From: Bacteroidales bacterium
Lineage (GTDB): Bacteria > Bacteroidota > Bacteroidia > Bacteroidales > FEN-979
Reading direction: 5' to 3'
Assembly: GCA_023229525.1 (NCBI GenBank)
Contig: JALNZC010000009.1
Location: forward strand, 41,301-105,300
DNA: 64,000 nt
The position numbers and the translations under genes are program-made. Position 1 is the stretch's first letter. Each line of letters opens with the position of its first letter. This document shows, one piece after another, positions 7,819-16,026 of the stretch. The notes under the pieces were generated by a model. It saw only the letters and a list, made by a program, of their open reading frames with translations. It was not told the origin of the DNA and made no database searches.

Positions 7819-9437
7819 TATTTTATCTCCTCCATATTCCCAATAATCTTCGACAGCGCTTCACTGAGCTTCGCTTCGGGTGTGATGGTATTAAAATCGC
7901 CCCAGAACGCATCATTATTGGGGTAAGGCTGATCTGAAAATACAACACCGGGCTTCAGTATTTCCTGTTTCGGAAATTTTTGAACGCCGGCAGTATCGAT
8001 ATTACAGGTAGCGAGTTCCAGGAACGTATAAAAATTATCGGATGAGAGGTGATTCCTTAAACGTGTTCTTAACTGTATATCACACCGCACATGCTGGAGG
8101 TAATACCTGCCATTGAATGGCATATAGCTGAGGGAATAAGTTATCTTTTCGAGTTTCACTTTCAGTCTGCTGCTTTTCTTCAACACCAGGTCTTCGGCTG
8201 CAATGTCGAGGTAAGCAGGATTTATTTCGAAATCAGCGCCAAGTAATGCAAAACCCTCTTTCTCAATGAACACGGTTCCGGTATACAATGCTTCGTTCAG
8301 ACCGGACTTTTGCACAAAAGTGATCGCGTAGGCATCCTTGGCATTATACGAAACCAGGTCAGAATACTTATACGTGTATTCGACAGGCGGGATTTGATCA
8401 AGGAACCCCGGGATAAATTTAACAATATCAAGCTGCAGGGCCGATTGAACACCGGCTTTAAGTTTCAGCAACACAGTGTCACGGGGATTGGCATCCTGGA
8501 CTTTTCTCGACTTCAGCAATTTCACCTGATCGGGATGCTCACCGGCAGTATAGGGTGATTTATAAATCTTAAAAACCGCCTCTGAATAGCTGATATATTT
8601 ATTATTTTTCCGCACACCTTCACGATAAAAAGTAGTAAGATAAGCAGGATGAAGAGCGTAGTTTACCTTTCGCAGTTCCATGGCTTTCTCAATTATTAAA
8701 TCCGGATCGATATACCGGATGATCACTTCCTGGATGGAAATAACCCTGCGGTCAAGGTAGAAATCAACCTGTTGCTCGTTAAGCAGGCGAACCGGGATAG
8801 TTTGACTCATATATCCCAGATGCGATACAACCAGGGAGGTTCCGATCAGTGAGGCCGGAATTTTGAGTGTAAAAAAACCATCGCTATTGGTAATGGTCCC
8901 GATGTTTTCCTCAACGATCCCGATAGTGGCAAAGGGTATCGCTGTTTTATTTTCCTTGTCATAAATGTGTCCTCTGATGATCCCGTTTTTGATCGTATCC
9001 TTTGCCGGAATATCCGGCTGTATCTTACTTACAGGATATGCGTCTTGTTTCGATTTAAAGATCAGGATATGCTTCCCAAGTACTTTGTATTCCAATGAGG
9101 GATCTGAAAGTAAGTTATCAAGTATTAAATGCAACGGCTGATTCTCAGCATGCAGCTTCACCCTTTTGTCGCTTTCAATGGTTTCGCTTTCATAAATAAA
9201 AAGGCAGTCCGCTTTTTGCGATATCAGGTTCAATGCTTCGTAAAGCGTAGTATTTTGTTTAGGGATGCTGATGGTTCTTTCAAGCAGCGGCACCTGTCCG
9301 AAAGCTGTATTTACCTGAAACAGTGAAAGGAATACATATAAAACACAAACAGAATTAAGGTAAAGCCAGAGGCTATGTTTGCACGACTTAATTCTGCTTT
9401 GCGCCTTTCTTGATCTCAGATAATACAACAGACCCAT
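7818..9437 (-). CDS. STN-domain, carboxypeptidase-regulatory-like surface signalling protein
   Basis: A 539-residue exported protein: membrane/signal segment about 25-48; STN (secretin/TonB short N-terminal) domain about 54-128, which in SusC-like receptors contacts the anti-sigma factor; carboxypeptidase-D regulatory-like beta domain about 152-235 (IIRGHIYDKENKTAIPFATI); then a 300-residue region shared with the protein at 11012-12262 (AYLTTFYREGVRKNNKYISY, SDQPYPNNDAFWGDFNTITPE). There is no beta-barrel and no plug domain, so it is not a TonB-dependent receptor. It overlaps the 3' end of the FecR gene by 50 bases and likely belongs to one transcript with sigma and anti-sigma genes. I infer that it feeds an envelope signal to FecR. 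Confidence 0.8.
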   Translation of the reverse strand: MGLLYYLRSRKAQSRIKSCKHSLWLYLNSVCVLYVFLSLFQVNTAFGQVPLLERTISIPKQNTTLYEALNLISQKADCLFIYESETIESDKRVKLHAENQPLHLILDNLLSDPSLEYKVLGKHILIFKSKQDAYPVSKIQPDIPAKDTIKNGIIRGHIYDKENKTAIPFATIGIVEENIGTITNSDGFFTLKIPASLIGTSLVVSHLGYMSQTIPVRLLNEQQVDFYLDRRVISIQEVIIRYIDPDLIIEKAMELRKVNYALHPAYLTTFYREGVRKNNKYISYSEAVFKIYKSPYTAGEHPDQVKLLKSRKVQDANPRDTVLLKLKAGVQSALQLDIVKFIPGFLDQIPPVEYTYKYSDLVSYNAKDAYAITFVQKSGLNEALYTGTVFIEKEGFALLGADFEINPAYLDIAAEDLVLKKSSRLKVKLEKITYSLSYMPFNGRYYLQHVRCDIQLRTRLRNHLSSDNFYTFLELATCNIDTAGVQKFPKQEILKPGVVFSDQPYPNNDAFWGDFNTITPEAKLSEALSKIIGNMEEIK

Positions 9438-10263
9438 TAATCGTTTGGCTTTTGAGATTCAGGGCCACACAAATGAGTTCAGTCATTGTTCCGGCAGTTT
9501 CGCTTTGGAAAGTAACTGTCAGCTTATGTTTCCCGATCTCATTATCAGCCAACACAAAGTTAGTGTTGAAATTCCGATTCAGCACAGTAATAATATTCTG
9601 AAGTTTTTCATCCTTAAAATGCATACGCTGTTTATACCATGCAGTGGCTTCATTTGCCGTATACTTTGACTTGACCAGGCTGTTATTTACGGTTGATATT
9701 TTTTCACCTGCGATAACCATTTCGCTGTGTACAGGATTCTTCTTCAAAGTAACTTTTACTTTTCCCCGGTCAACAAAGAGTTCGAAGCCATCGACATTTT
9801 TTGTTTTCACATTAAATGCCGTTCCCAGTACCTGTATCAGCGCTTCGTCAGTTTCGATAATAAAAGGTTTATCGGAATTGGGCATAATATCGAAAAAAGC
9901 CTCCCCTTTCAGTTCAACATTGCGCGATGCGGATTTAAATTCCTCCGGAAAAGAGAACAACGAATTCTGTGCGAGATAAATGACCGAGCCATCGGTAAGG
10001 GTTTTAATAAGGGTATTTGCTTCATTGACAGTATTAAGTCTAACCATAGTAACCGCCGGTTTCCGGCTTACATTCATATAAACACCTGCAGCTATACCAA
10101 GCAGGATCAATACTACAGCAGCAATCTTTAAAAGATTGCCCACCGGCTTGTTTTTTGTAGCATCTCGCTGTTCGGGGATCAACTGCTCCTCCCGAAGGCG
10201 GACATACAATTTATCCCAGGATTCGCGGGTATGAATTGGTCTTTTATTCTTAACTTCTTCCAT
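9388..10263 (-). CDS. FecR-family anti-sigma factor
   Basis: A 291-residue protein: short cytoplasmic N-terminus, one membrane segment (about residues 44-64, LLKIAAVVLILLGIAAGVY), FecR domain about 75-190 (VYLAQNSLFSFPEEF, VELKGEAFFDIMPNSDKPFI, IQVLGTAFNVKT) and C-terminal DUF4974-like domain about 215-285 (LQNIITVLNRNFNTNFVLAD). FecR proteins hold an ECF sigma factor until a surface signal arrives. The cognate sigma gene is directly upstream, separated by an octamer repeat, and the STN-protein gene overlaps its 3' end. Confidence 0.92.
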   Translation of the reverse strand: MEEVKNKRPIHTRESWDKLYVRLREEQLIPEQRDATKNKPVGNLLKIAAVVLILLGIAAGVYMNVSRKPAVTMVRLNTVNEANTLIKTLTDGSVIYLAQNSLFSFPEEFKSASRNVELKGEAFFDIMPNSDKPFIIETDEALIQVLGTAFNVKTKNVDGFELFVDRGKVKVTLKKNPVHSEMVIAGEKISTVNNSLVKSKYTANEATAWYKQRMHFKDEKLQNIITVLNRNFNTNFVLADNEIGKHKLTVTFQSETAGTMTELICVALNLKSQTINGSVVLSEIKKGAKQN

Positions 10264-10296
10264 GGCTGTCTTTCTCTTTTTTGTTATTTCACTTTT

Positions 10297-10384
10297 CGCT
10301 ACCTCGCTATTTCGCTACCTCGCTACCTCACTACCTCGCTATTTCGCTACCTCGCTACCTCGCTACCTCACTATTTCGCTACTT
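10297..10384. repeat. Octanucleotide tandem repeat (CGCTACCT/CGCTATTT), 11 units
   Basis: Eleven consecutive 8-base units, mostly CGCTACCT with CGCTATTT or CACTACCT variants; the variants recur every four to five units, giving a higher-order pattern. It fills most of the 141-base gap between the sigma-factor and anti-sigma genes, so it is transcribed if the two are cotranscribed. Open frames read through it are artefacts. Confidence 0.9.
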
Positions 10385-10404
10385 TAATCTTTTTTATAAC
10401 CCAA

Positions 10405-10974
10405 TCAATTGCTTACCCCTGCTCCATCTCCAATGTAATCCCTTAAGGATTTCCTGAATATCTGCAGTGCTTTCCCCATTTCCGCTTCAACGGTTTTCAC
10501 CGAAATGGATAAGATCTCGGCAATTTCGCGATATTTCTTTCCTTCGAACCTGTTCATCTGGAAAATAAGGGAGCAGCGTTCCGGCATTTGCTCCAGGGTT
10601 GCGTTTATTGCTTTGCCCAGGTCATTCAGATCAACATCCGTTTGCAAATGTGCCGGCATCATATCCTGGAATTCTCTGAAAACATTTTCCGCATAGTTTT
10701 TCCGGATGGCAAGGTGTTCGAGATAATGAAATGCATTGTTACGGATGGAGCGATACAGGTATGCGTTCAAAGAAAACTTCAGCGTGAAGGTTTCCCTGTT
10801 TTTCCAAAAAAGATAGAAAAACTCCTGAACCAGATCTTCTGCGGTATCCATATCATTCAGAATTTTATCCGCATGATGGCACAAAGGCTCATAGAACTTC
10901 ATAAAAAGCCGTTCAAATTCCCTGATGTCACCAGCCTGAATTTTCTTCTGTATGGACAAATCATTTAAGTTCAT
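10405..10974 (-). CDS. ECF RNA polymerase sigma factor
   Basis: A 189-residue sigma-70-family protein of the Bacteroidota FecI-like group. Region 2 is at about residues 18-85 (AEDLVQEFFYLFWKNRETF) and region 4 at about 120-178 (LEQMPERCSLIFQMNRFEGK, then YREIAEILSISVKTVEAEMG). It would direct RNA polymerase to the promoters of its regulon when released by the FecR protein encoded next to it. Its stop is 141 bases from the FecR start, the gap being mostly octamer repeat. Confidence 0.93.
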   Translation of the reverse strand: MNLNDLSIQKKIQAGDIREFERLFMKFYEPLCHHADKILNDMDTAEDLVQEFFYLFWKNRETFTLKFSLNAYLYRSIRNNAFHYLEHLAIRKNYAENVFREFQDMMPAHLQTDVDLNDLGKAINATLEQMPERCSLIFQMNRFEGKKYREIAEILSISVKTVEAEMGKALQIFRKSLRDYIGDGAGVSN

Positions 10975-11011
10975 AGGGATTTGAAGCGTTTATGGGCCCT
11001 GGATCTCATCT

Positions 11012-12262
11012 TTACTGTTTCATGCTTTTCGAAAGCTTTTTAATGGCATTTTCGATAGAATTGTCCGGTTCAATGATATTATTCTCACCCCAGAAATCAA
11101 CATCAGTAAACGCCTGAACTTTATCGGTAAAAACCATGTTCGACCTGAAAATTTCAGGATTCCCAAATTTAACGATATTATCCGCTCGCCTGTCGGTAAT
11201 GGCTAACTCCGATACCACGGTATAGTAATTTTTAAATAGTCGTCTCTTCCAGTCGCAACGGAATTTCAGTTCGACGCGCACATAGTCGAGATAGTATTTA
11301 CCGTTTTGTTCTTTATAGGTCACGAGGTAGCCGGTCGAAGTGGGCATAAAGATCAATCCCATTGGTTTTTTCTGAACAAAAAAGCCCGATGCTTTGTCTT
11401 CATCACTGAGGTCGAGGCTGAATTCAGCCCGGGTAATTGCCATGTTATCCTGCTCGATGTATAGCTTTCCAAAATAAAGGGGTTGTTCTTTTATCATATT
11501 GGGTGAAAAATTAATCACCCAGTTCAACTTATTATCAATATTGACTACCGACCCGAATTCGAATTGGTAGTTATCAAGATTATCCAAAGCGATGCTCAGA
11601 CCGGTATTTTTAACAATGTCAAGCAGCATCGAGACTTGCGGACCACCCTGAAGCTGAACCATAAGGGTATCGGCTTTTTTCACATTGGAGGCCTTACGGC
11701 CTTTGAAAATTTTCACCTTGTCATTCTGGAAACTTAAATAAGGAGCATTGTAAATATTGACCACCGCTTCGGAAACTGAAAGATAAGCCCGGCGGTGCCT
11801 GATGGACTCCCGATAGAAGCCGGTCATCATGTTGGGCACCTGGCTGTAATTCTTTTTAATGTTCTCGAGAGCCACTTCCACAATCTCGCGTGGATCTTTA
11901 AACACTACGGATATCTCCTGCAAATTGATAGGCCGGATCTCCAGAAGGTATGTTTTTTCTTTTTCAACTCCTTCGCTGATCATAAACCTTGTAGTTGCAT
12001 ACCCCAGGTGCGATACTTCAAAGTATTCGGCATTGAGCGATGTATTCACTTTTAAAGTGAAATCCCCGTCAGCATTTGATACGGTTCCGATTCCCGTGTT
12101 GGGAATGGTAATTGAGGCATAACTGATTTTTTCACCGGTTTTGGCATCCTTCAATGTTCCAGTAACGGTAACAAATATGCTTTGCGCTGAAGTTGCACCA
12201 CATGCAGCAAAAAGCAGGAATAACATACCTGACCGGATCAGGTTTTGATAGAATGTTTTCAT
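11012..12262 (-). CDS. Carboxypeptidase-regulatory-like exported protein, paralogue of 7818-9437
   Basis: A 416-residue protein with a signal peptide (1-26), a carboxypeptidase-D regulatory-like beta domain (about 31-115; VTGTLKDAKTGEKISYASI) and a long C-terminal region like that of the STN-protein at 7818-9437 (MTGFYRESIRHRRAYLSVSE, FTDVDFWGENNIIEPDNSIE). It lacks the STN domain. It lies 37 bases upstream of the sigma-factor gene on the same strand and may be the first gene of the signalling operon. The function of the C-terminal region is not known to me. Confidence 0.8.
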   Translation of the reverse strand: MKTFYQNLIRSGMLFLLFAACGATSAQSIFVTVTGTLKDAKTGEKISYASITIPNTGIGTVSNADGDFTLKVNTSLNAEYFEVSHLGYATTRFMISEGVEKEKTYLLEIRPINLQEISVVFKDPREIVEVALENIKKNYSQVPNMMTGFYRESIRHRRAYLSVSEAVVNIYNAPYLSFQNDKVKIFKGRKASNVKKADTLMVQLQGGPQVSMLLDIVKNTGLSIALDNLDNYQFEFGSVVNIDNKLNWVINFSPNMIKEQPLYFGKLYIEQDNMAITRAEFSLDLSDEDKASGFFVQKKPMGLIFMPTSTGYLVTYKEQNGKYYLDYVRVELKFRCDWKRRLFKNYYTVVSELAITDRRADNIVKFGNPEIFRSNMVFTDKVQAFTDVDFWGENNIIEPDNSIENAIKKLSKSMKQ

Positions 12263-12339
12263 GGCTAATGGTTCTTTAGGTTCAGGATTTCGATTGGTTA
12301 TATCTGTAAGATACTTCAGAATGAAAATACCCTATGGGA

Positions 12340-12366
12340 TTTGTGTTTTTATTTTCCTGTACTTTG
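12340..12366 (+). promoter_or_regulatory. Possible promoter of the C1 peptidase gene
   Basis: TTTG at 12340-12343 and TACTTTG at 12360-12366, 16 bases apart, slightly shorter than the usual Bacteroidota spacing. The start codon is at 12385. Confidence 0.3.
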
Positions 12367-12384
12367 CAATAAAATATTCTGACC

Positions 12385-13626
12385 ATGAAAAAAATCATTT
12401 TTGCAATCTCAGCGATTATTATTGCAACGGCAGCATACCCCCAGCAGCCAAAGACCCCGGGGATCATGAAGGAAGGAAAACCTGGTTATTTCCAGAATAC
12501 GATCATGAAGGATGTCCGGGCAGTTGATGAAGGGACTGGACCCGCTAAAAAAGAAAAACGATTCCAGGCCGACCTTAGCGGGATGAGTTTTCCGAACAAA
12601 GTCAGCTTATATCAGAAAGAATGGCATCTTCCACCTGTATCCCAAGGAAATACCAACACCTGCTGGTGCTTTTCAACCACATCCTTTTTTGAATCGGAAG
12701 TACACCGGCTGACAGGCCAGGATGTCAAGCTTTCCGAAATGTATACGGTTTACTGGGAATATGTGGAACGGGCCAAAAGGTTTGTTTCGGAACGCGGGAA
12801 TTCAGCCTTTTCCGAAGGTTCTGAGGCCAATGCCGTGATCCGTGAGTTTAAAAAATACGGGATAGTCCCGAAAGAGGTATACACAGGAATGGAACCCGGC
12901 CGTAAATTCTACACCCATGAAAAAATGTTCAAAGAACTCAGCCAGTACATGGAGAATGTAAAGAACACGAATGGTTGGGATGAATCCCAGGTTGTTTCCA
13001 CGGTGAAGAGCATTATGAACCATTACATGGGCGTTCCCCCCGAATCATTTGAATGGAAAGGGACACGGTATACGCCCAAAGAATTTCTTTCGGAATACCT
13101 GAAGCTGCAAATGGATGATTATATTGACATTCTTTCCTATCTCCAGCAACCTTTCTGGCAAAAAGTGGAATACGAAGTGCCGGATAACTGGTGGCATAGC
13201 AAGGAGTATTACAACGTACCCCTGGAGGATTATATGAATGCCCTTAAAAATGCCATCAAAAATCGCTATACCGTGGCGATCGGGGGCGATGTATCCGAAG
13301 CAGGATTCAGCCGTGAGGCACAGGTGGCCCTGATCCCGACTTTTGACATTGCCGTCGCCGACATCGATGACAACGCAAGGCAATTCAGGTTCTCGAACAA
13401 CACCACAACCGATGACCACGGGATGCACCTGGTAGGCTGGTACGAAAAAGACGGGACCGACTGGTACCTGATCAAGGATTCGGGATCGGGTTCAAGGAAT
13501 AACGATGAGGCATCGCCGGAATTCGGGTATTATTTCTTCCGCGGAGATTACATAAAGCTGAAGATGATGGATTTTTTAGTGCACAAAGATGCAGTGAAGG
13601 AGCTGATCGGGAAATTCGGGAAATAG
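12385..13626 (+). CDS. C1-family (bleomycin-hydrolase-like) exported cysteine peptidase
   Basis: A 413-residue protein with a signal peptide (MKKIIFAISAIIIATAAYPQ). The papain-like core shows Q87 and the catalytic C93 in VSQGNTNTCWCFSTTSFFES and the catalytic histidine in TDDHGMHLVGW. Where papains have an asparagine before the final S-W-G, this protein reads WYLIKDSGSGS, with aspartate instead. Length and inserts resemble C1B peptidases (bleomycin hydrolase/aminopeptidase C), but those are cytosolic while this one is exported. It probably degrades peptides outside the cytoplasm. It is divergently transcribed from the gene at 11012-12262. Confidence 0.88.
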   Translation: MKKIIFAISAIIIATAAYPQQPKTPGIMKEGKPGYFQNTIMKDVRAVDEGTGPAKKEKRFQADLSGMSFPNKVSLYQKEWHLPPVSQGNTNTCWCFSTTSFFESEVHRLTGQDVKLSEMYTVYWEYVERAKRFVSERGNSAFSEGSEANAVIREFKKYGIVPKEVYTGMEPGRKFYTHEKMFKELSQYMENVKNTNGWDESQVVSTVKSIMNHYMGVPPESFEWKGTRYTPKEFLSEYLKLQMDDYIDILSYLQQPFWQKVEYEVPDNWWHSKEYYNVPLEDYMNALKNAIKNRYTVAIGGDVSEAGFSREAQVALIPTFDIAVADIDDNARQFRFSNNTTTDDHGMHLVGWYEKDGTDWYLIKDSGSGSRNNDEASPEFGYYFFRGDYIKLKMMDFLVHKDAVKELIGKFGK

Positions 13627-13857
13627 CGGGAATTGGACCGGCAAAGGTAAGAGGGTAGGCATAGACGTACCGAAGCTGGATTTCTGTACAAATACCTGTT
13701 GCGAAGTGAGAACTGATCTTCAAAAAGGCAAGTGACTTCTTTGAATTTATGGCGTTTGTTGGTTTCGCTGTCGTCGCCGAAATGAATCAAAAAATTAATT
13801 TAATTTGGCAGACAGAATTCTTAAGGTTCTGCAAAATTTAATCAGAAACCAATCCAA

Positions 13858-14925
13858 ATGGCTTTAAAAATATCAGAAAGGTCCTATCTTCTTGAGATTG
13901 CTAAAATAACCGGAATTGTATTATGGTACCTATTAACCTCTGTAAGTTGGATAGTAACACCCAAGGAGAATATAACCGTAAGTCAGATATTATTGATCAG
14001 GCTTTCCCAAGCCCTGGCCGGTTATATCATTATAAGTTTGTGTTATAAGCTTTTCAACATCCTGGATAAAAAGTCAATATTATCGAAAAGATCGTTTATT
14101 TTCATCCTGTTCCCGCTTTGTTGCATTGTTTCGTTTTTCTGGAATATTTTAAGCGATACCATAGGATGGCTTTTCAAATTCAACGATCTGGATCTATTCA
14201 GTAACTTTTTCTTTATAAGTACTTTTTTTTACCTGATCCCTGCTTTGGCATTTACAGTATTATACTATGCGATAAATCATTGGCTTAAGTTCAAAATTCA
14301 AAGTGAAAAAGCATTAATAGCAACCAACCTGGCGAATGAAGCCCAATTACAAATGCTCAGGTATCAGATAAATCCGCATTTCCTGTTCAATGCTTTAAAT
14401 ACCATTCGTCTGAAGGTTGAGGAAGATAAAGATGTAGCCCGCAAAATGATCACGGAGCTGGCCAATTTTTTCCGCTTTTCCTTATCTCAGAAGGAGAATG
14501 TGGTTTCTTTTGAAAATGAGATTAAAGCAATTAAAAATTACCTTGAAATTCAAAAAATACGCTTCGAAGAGAAACTGCAGGTCATTTATGATATTGACGA
14601 AAAAGTGAACGAAGCTGAATTACCCTTCTATATTGTGCTGCCGCTTATTGAAAACGCCATTAAATATGGCTTACAGACCAGCAGTATGCCATTAATCATA
14701 AAAATAATCGCGAAGCTCAACAGCCATTTAACGATCTGCGTTCAAAATACCGGTAAATTAATCTCGATTGCGGATAGTGCAGAAAGCACAAAAACCGGCC
14801 TTATGAATATCAGAAAAAGACTTGAACTTTGTTACCCCGGTAATTTTTCATTCGAAATATCTGAGAAAGACTCCTGGGTGACAGCAGAAATTATTATCAA
14901 AGATTTATCAAATTGTTCCTTCTGA
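13858..14925 (+). CDS. LytS-type sensor histidine kinase
   Basis: A 355-residue kinase with four membrane segments (about 12-32, 42-63, 79-98, 113-137), then the His_kinase domain typical of LytS: LQMLRYQINPHFLFNALNTI with H174 as phospho-acceptor, and an ATP-binding part (LPLIENAIKYGL). There is no large periplasmic sensor domain, so the signal is probably sensed within the membrane. It is followed after 8 bases by its LytTR response regulator. Confidence 0.93.
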   Translation: MALKISERSYLLEIAKITGIVLWYLLTSVSWIVTPKENITVSQILLIRLSQALAGYIIISLCYKLFNILDKKSILSKRSFIFILFPLCCIVSFFWNILSDTIGWLFKFNDLDLFSNFFFISTFFYLIPALAFTVLYYAINHWLKFKIQSEKALIATNLANEAQLQMLRYQINPHFLFNALNTIRLKVEEDKDVARKMITELANFFRFSLSQKENVVSFENEIKAIKNYLEIQKIRFEEKLQVIYDIDEKVNEAELPFYIVLPLIENAIKYGLQTSSMPLIIKIIAKLNSHLTICVQNTGKLISIADSAESTKTGLMNIRKRLELCYPGNFSFEISEKDSWVTAEIIIKDLSNCSF

Positions 14926-14933
14926 CGACCTGA

Positions 14934-15665
14934 ATGAAACAAGTACATGCCATTATTGTTGATGATGAACGACCGGCGCGCAAAGAATTAATGTTTTTAT
15001 TGAAAGCCTTTCCGGAAATCGAAGTCATAGGGGAATCTGATAACATTAATGGAGCGGTTGATCTCATACAAAACCGTAAACCGGATGTTGTGTTTTTAGA
15101 TATCCAGCTTGCAGGAGAAAATGGTTTTGAGTTGCTGGAGAAAGTGAGTGATGATTTTAAACTGATCTTTGTCACTGCTTACGATGAATATGCCATCAGG
15201 GCCTTTGAAGTAAATGCCACTGATTACCTGCTGAAACCCGTTGATCCGGAAAGACTTGAAATTTCGATAAAAAGAATTACAGGCAAACCCGTTAATTCTC
15301 AACCCAAAAGGAAATCATTTGAATATAGTGACCTGATATATGTAAAACTGAGCAATAATTTTTCCAGGTTCATAAAACTGAATTCTGTAATTGCTTTTAT
15401 TTCCCTCGGAAATTATACGAAAATTCTTGCCGGTGACGGCAAAACCTATATTGTTCTGAAAACATTGAAGCAATGGGAAGAAGAATTACCCCAAAAACAT
15501 TTTTTAAGGATCCATCGCTGTTCAGTCATCAACCTTGAATATATCCAAAAGATTGAAAAATACTCACGCAGCTGCCACAGGGTCCATATGTTGAATTTAC
15601 ATGATCCTATAGAAGTAAGCAGGAGTTGTGCGTCAAAACTAAAATCCATCCATGAGATAAAATAA
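14934..15665 (+). CDS. LytTR-family response regulator
   Basis: A 243-residue regulator: receiver domain 1-115 with acidic pair D10-D11, phospho-acceptor D56 (PDVVFLDIQLAGENGFELL) and K101 (DYLLKPVDPERL); LytTR DNA-binding domain about 135-240 (KLSNNFSRFIKLNSVIAF, HFLRIHRCSVINLEYIQKIE). It forms a two-component pair with the upstream LytS-type kinase and is probably cotranscribed with it. Confidence 0.93.
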   Translation: MKQVHAIIVDDERPARKELMFLLKAFPEIEVIGESDNINGAVDLIQNRKPDVVFLDIQLAGENGFELLEKVSDDFKLIFVTAYDEYAIRAFEVNATDYLLKPVDPERLEISIKRITGKPVNSQPKRKSFEYSDLIYVKLSNNFSRFIKLNSVIAFISLGNYTKILAGDGKTYIVLKTLKQWEEELPQKHFLRIHRCSVINLEYIQKIEKYSRSCHRVHMLNLHDPIEVSRSCASKLKSIHEIK

Positions 15666-15774
15666 TTCAGATTACCTCCCGGTAATACTGCTCATCAGTT
15701 TTTTCAACCGTCCATCACAATTTTCTATTTACCCCGGATCGCTTTTCATTATTTTGAAGTCTGAACATTCAAAC

Positions 15775-15977
15775 ATGAAGAACTCCTTTTTTCAATTCTT
15801 TTCCTGGTATTATTAAGCAACGGTTTCATACAATCAATACCACCGGACAGTTTGTATCCGGGTCAAACCCCGCCGGGAGATTCTGCCATTGTTTTTGCTC
15901 CGGGAACCATATCTCTTCCGGACCGGAGAGAAACAAAAATAGTTTTTTCCCCGGATGGTTTGTTGATGATGATTTAA
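15775..15977 (+). pseudogene. Remnant of a PD40/TolB-like exported protein
   Basis: One frame reads SNGFIQSIPPDSLYPGQTPP and continues with AIVFAPGTISLPDRRETKIV then FSPDGL before stopping at 15977. This is the start of the many Bacteroidota exported PD40 beta-propeller proteins (x-YLGQxxPGxxPxVFAPGxVS then FSPDG). The signal-peptide part lies in a frame different from the ATG at 15775 (LLFSILFLVLLSNGF), so there is a frameshift as well as a large 3' loss. Nothing else was seen in the 361-base gap between the regulator and FISUMP genes. Confidence 0.6.
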
Positions 15978-16026
15978 TTGTCAATAAGATTTGTACACGA
16001 TAGAACCAGATATTTATTCAAAACAG

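Noticed and set aside
10297..10384. Repeat array as a possible CRISPR
   Set aside because: Units are 8 bases, contiguous, with no spacers; no cas gene in the window.
10231..10446. Open frame of 71 codons on the plus strand through the octamer repeat
   Set aside because: Its sequence is only translated repeat (RYLATSLP-type units), with no start signal and no family.
13548..13790. Minus-strand frame of 80 codons after the C1 peptidase gene
   Set aside because: Mostly antisense to the peptidase 3' end; no family pattern, and the remaining gap (13627-13857) shows no coding bias.
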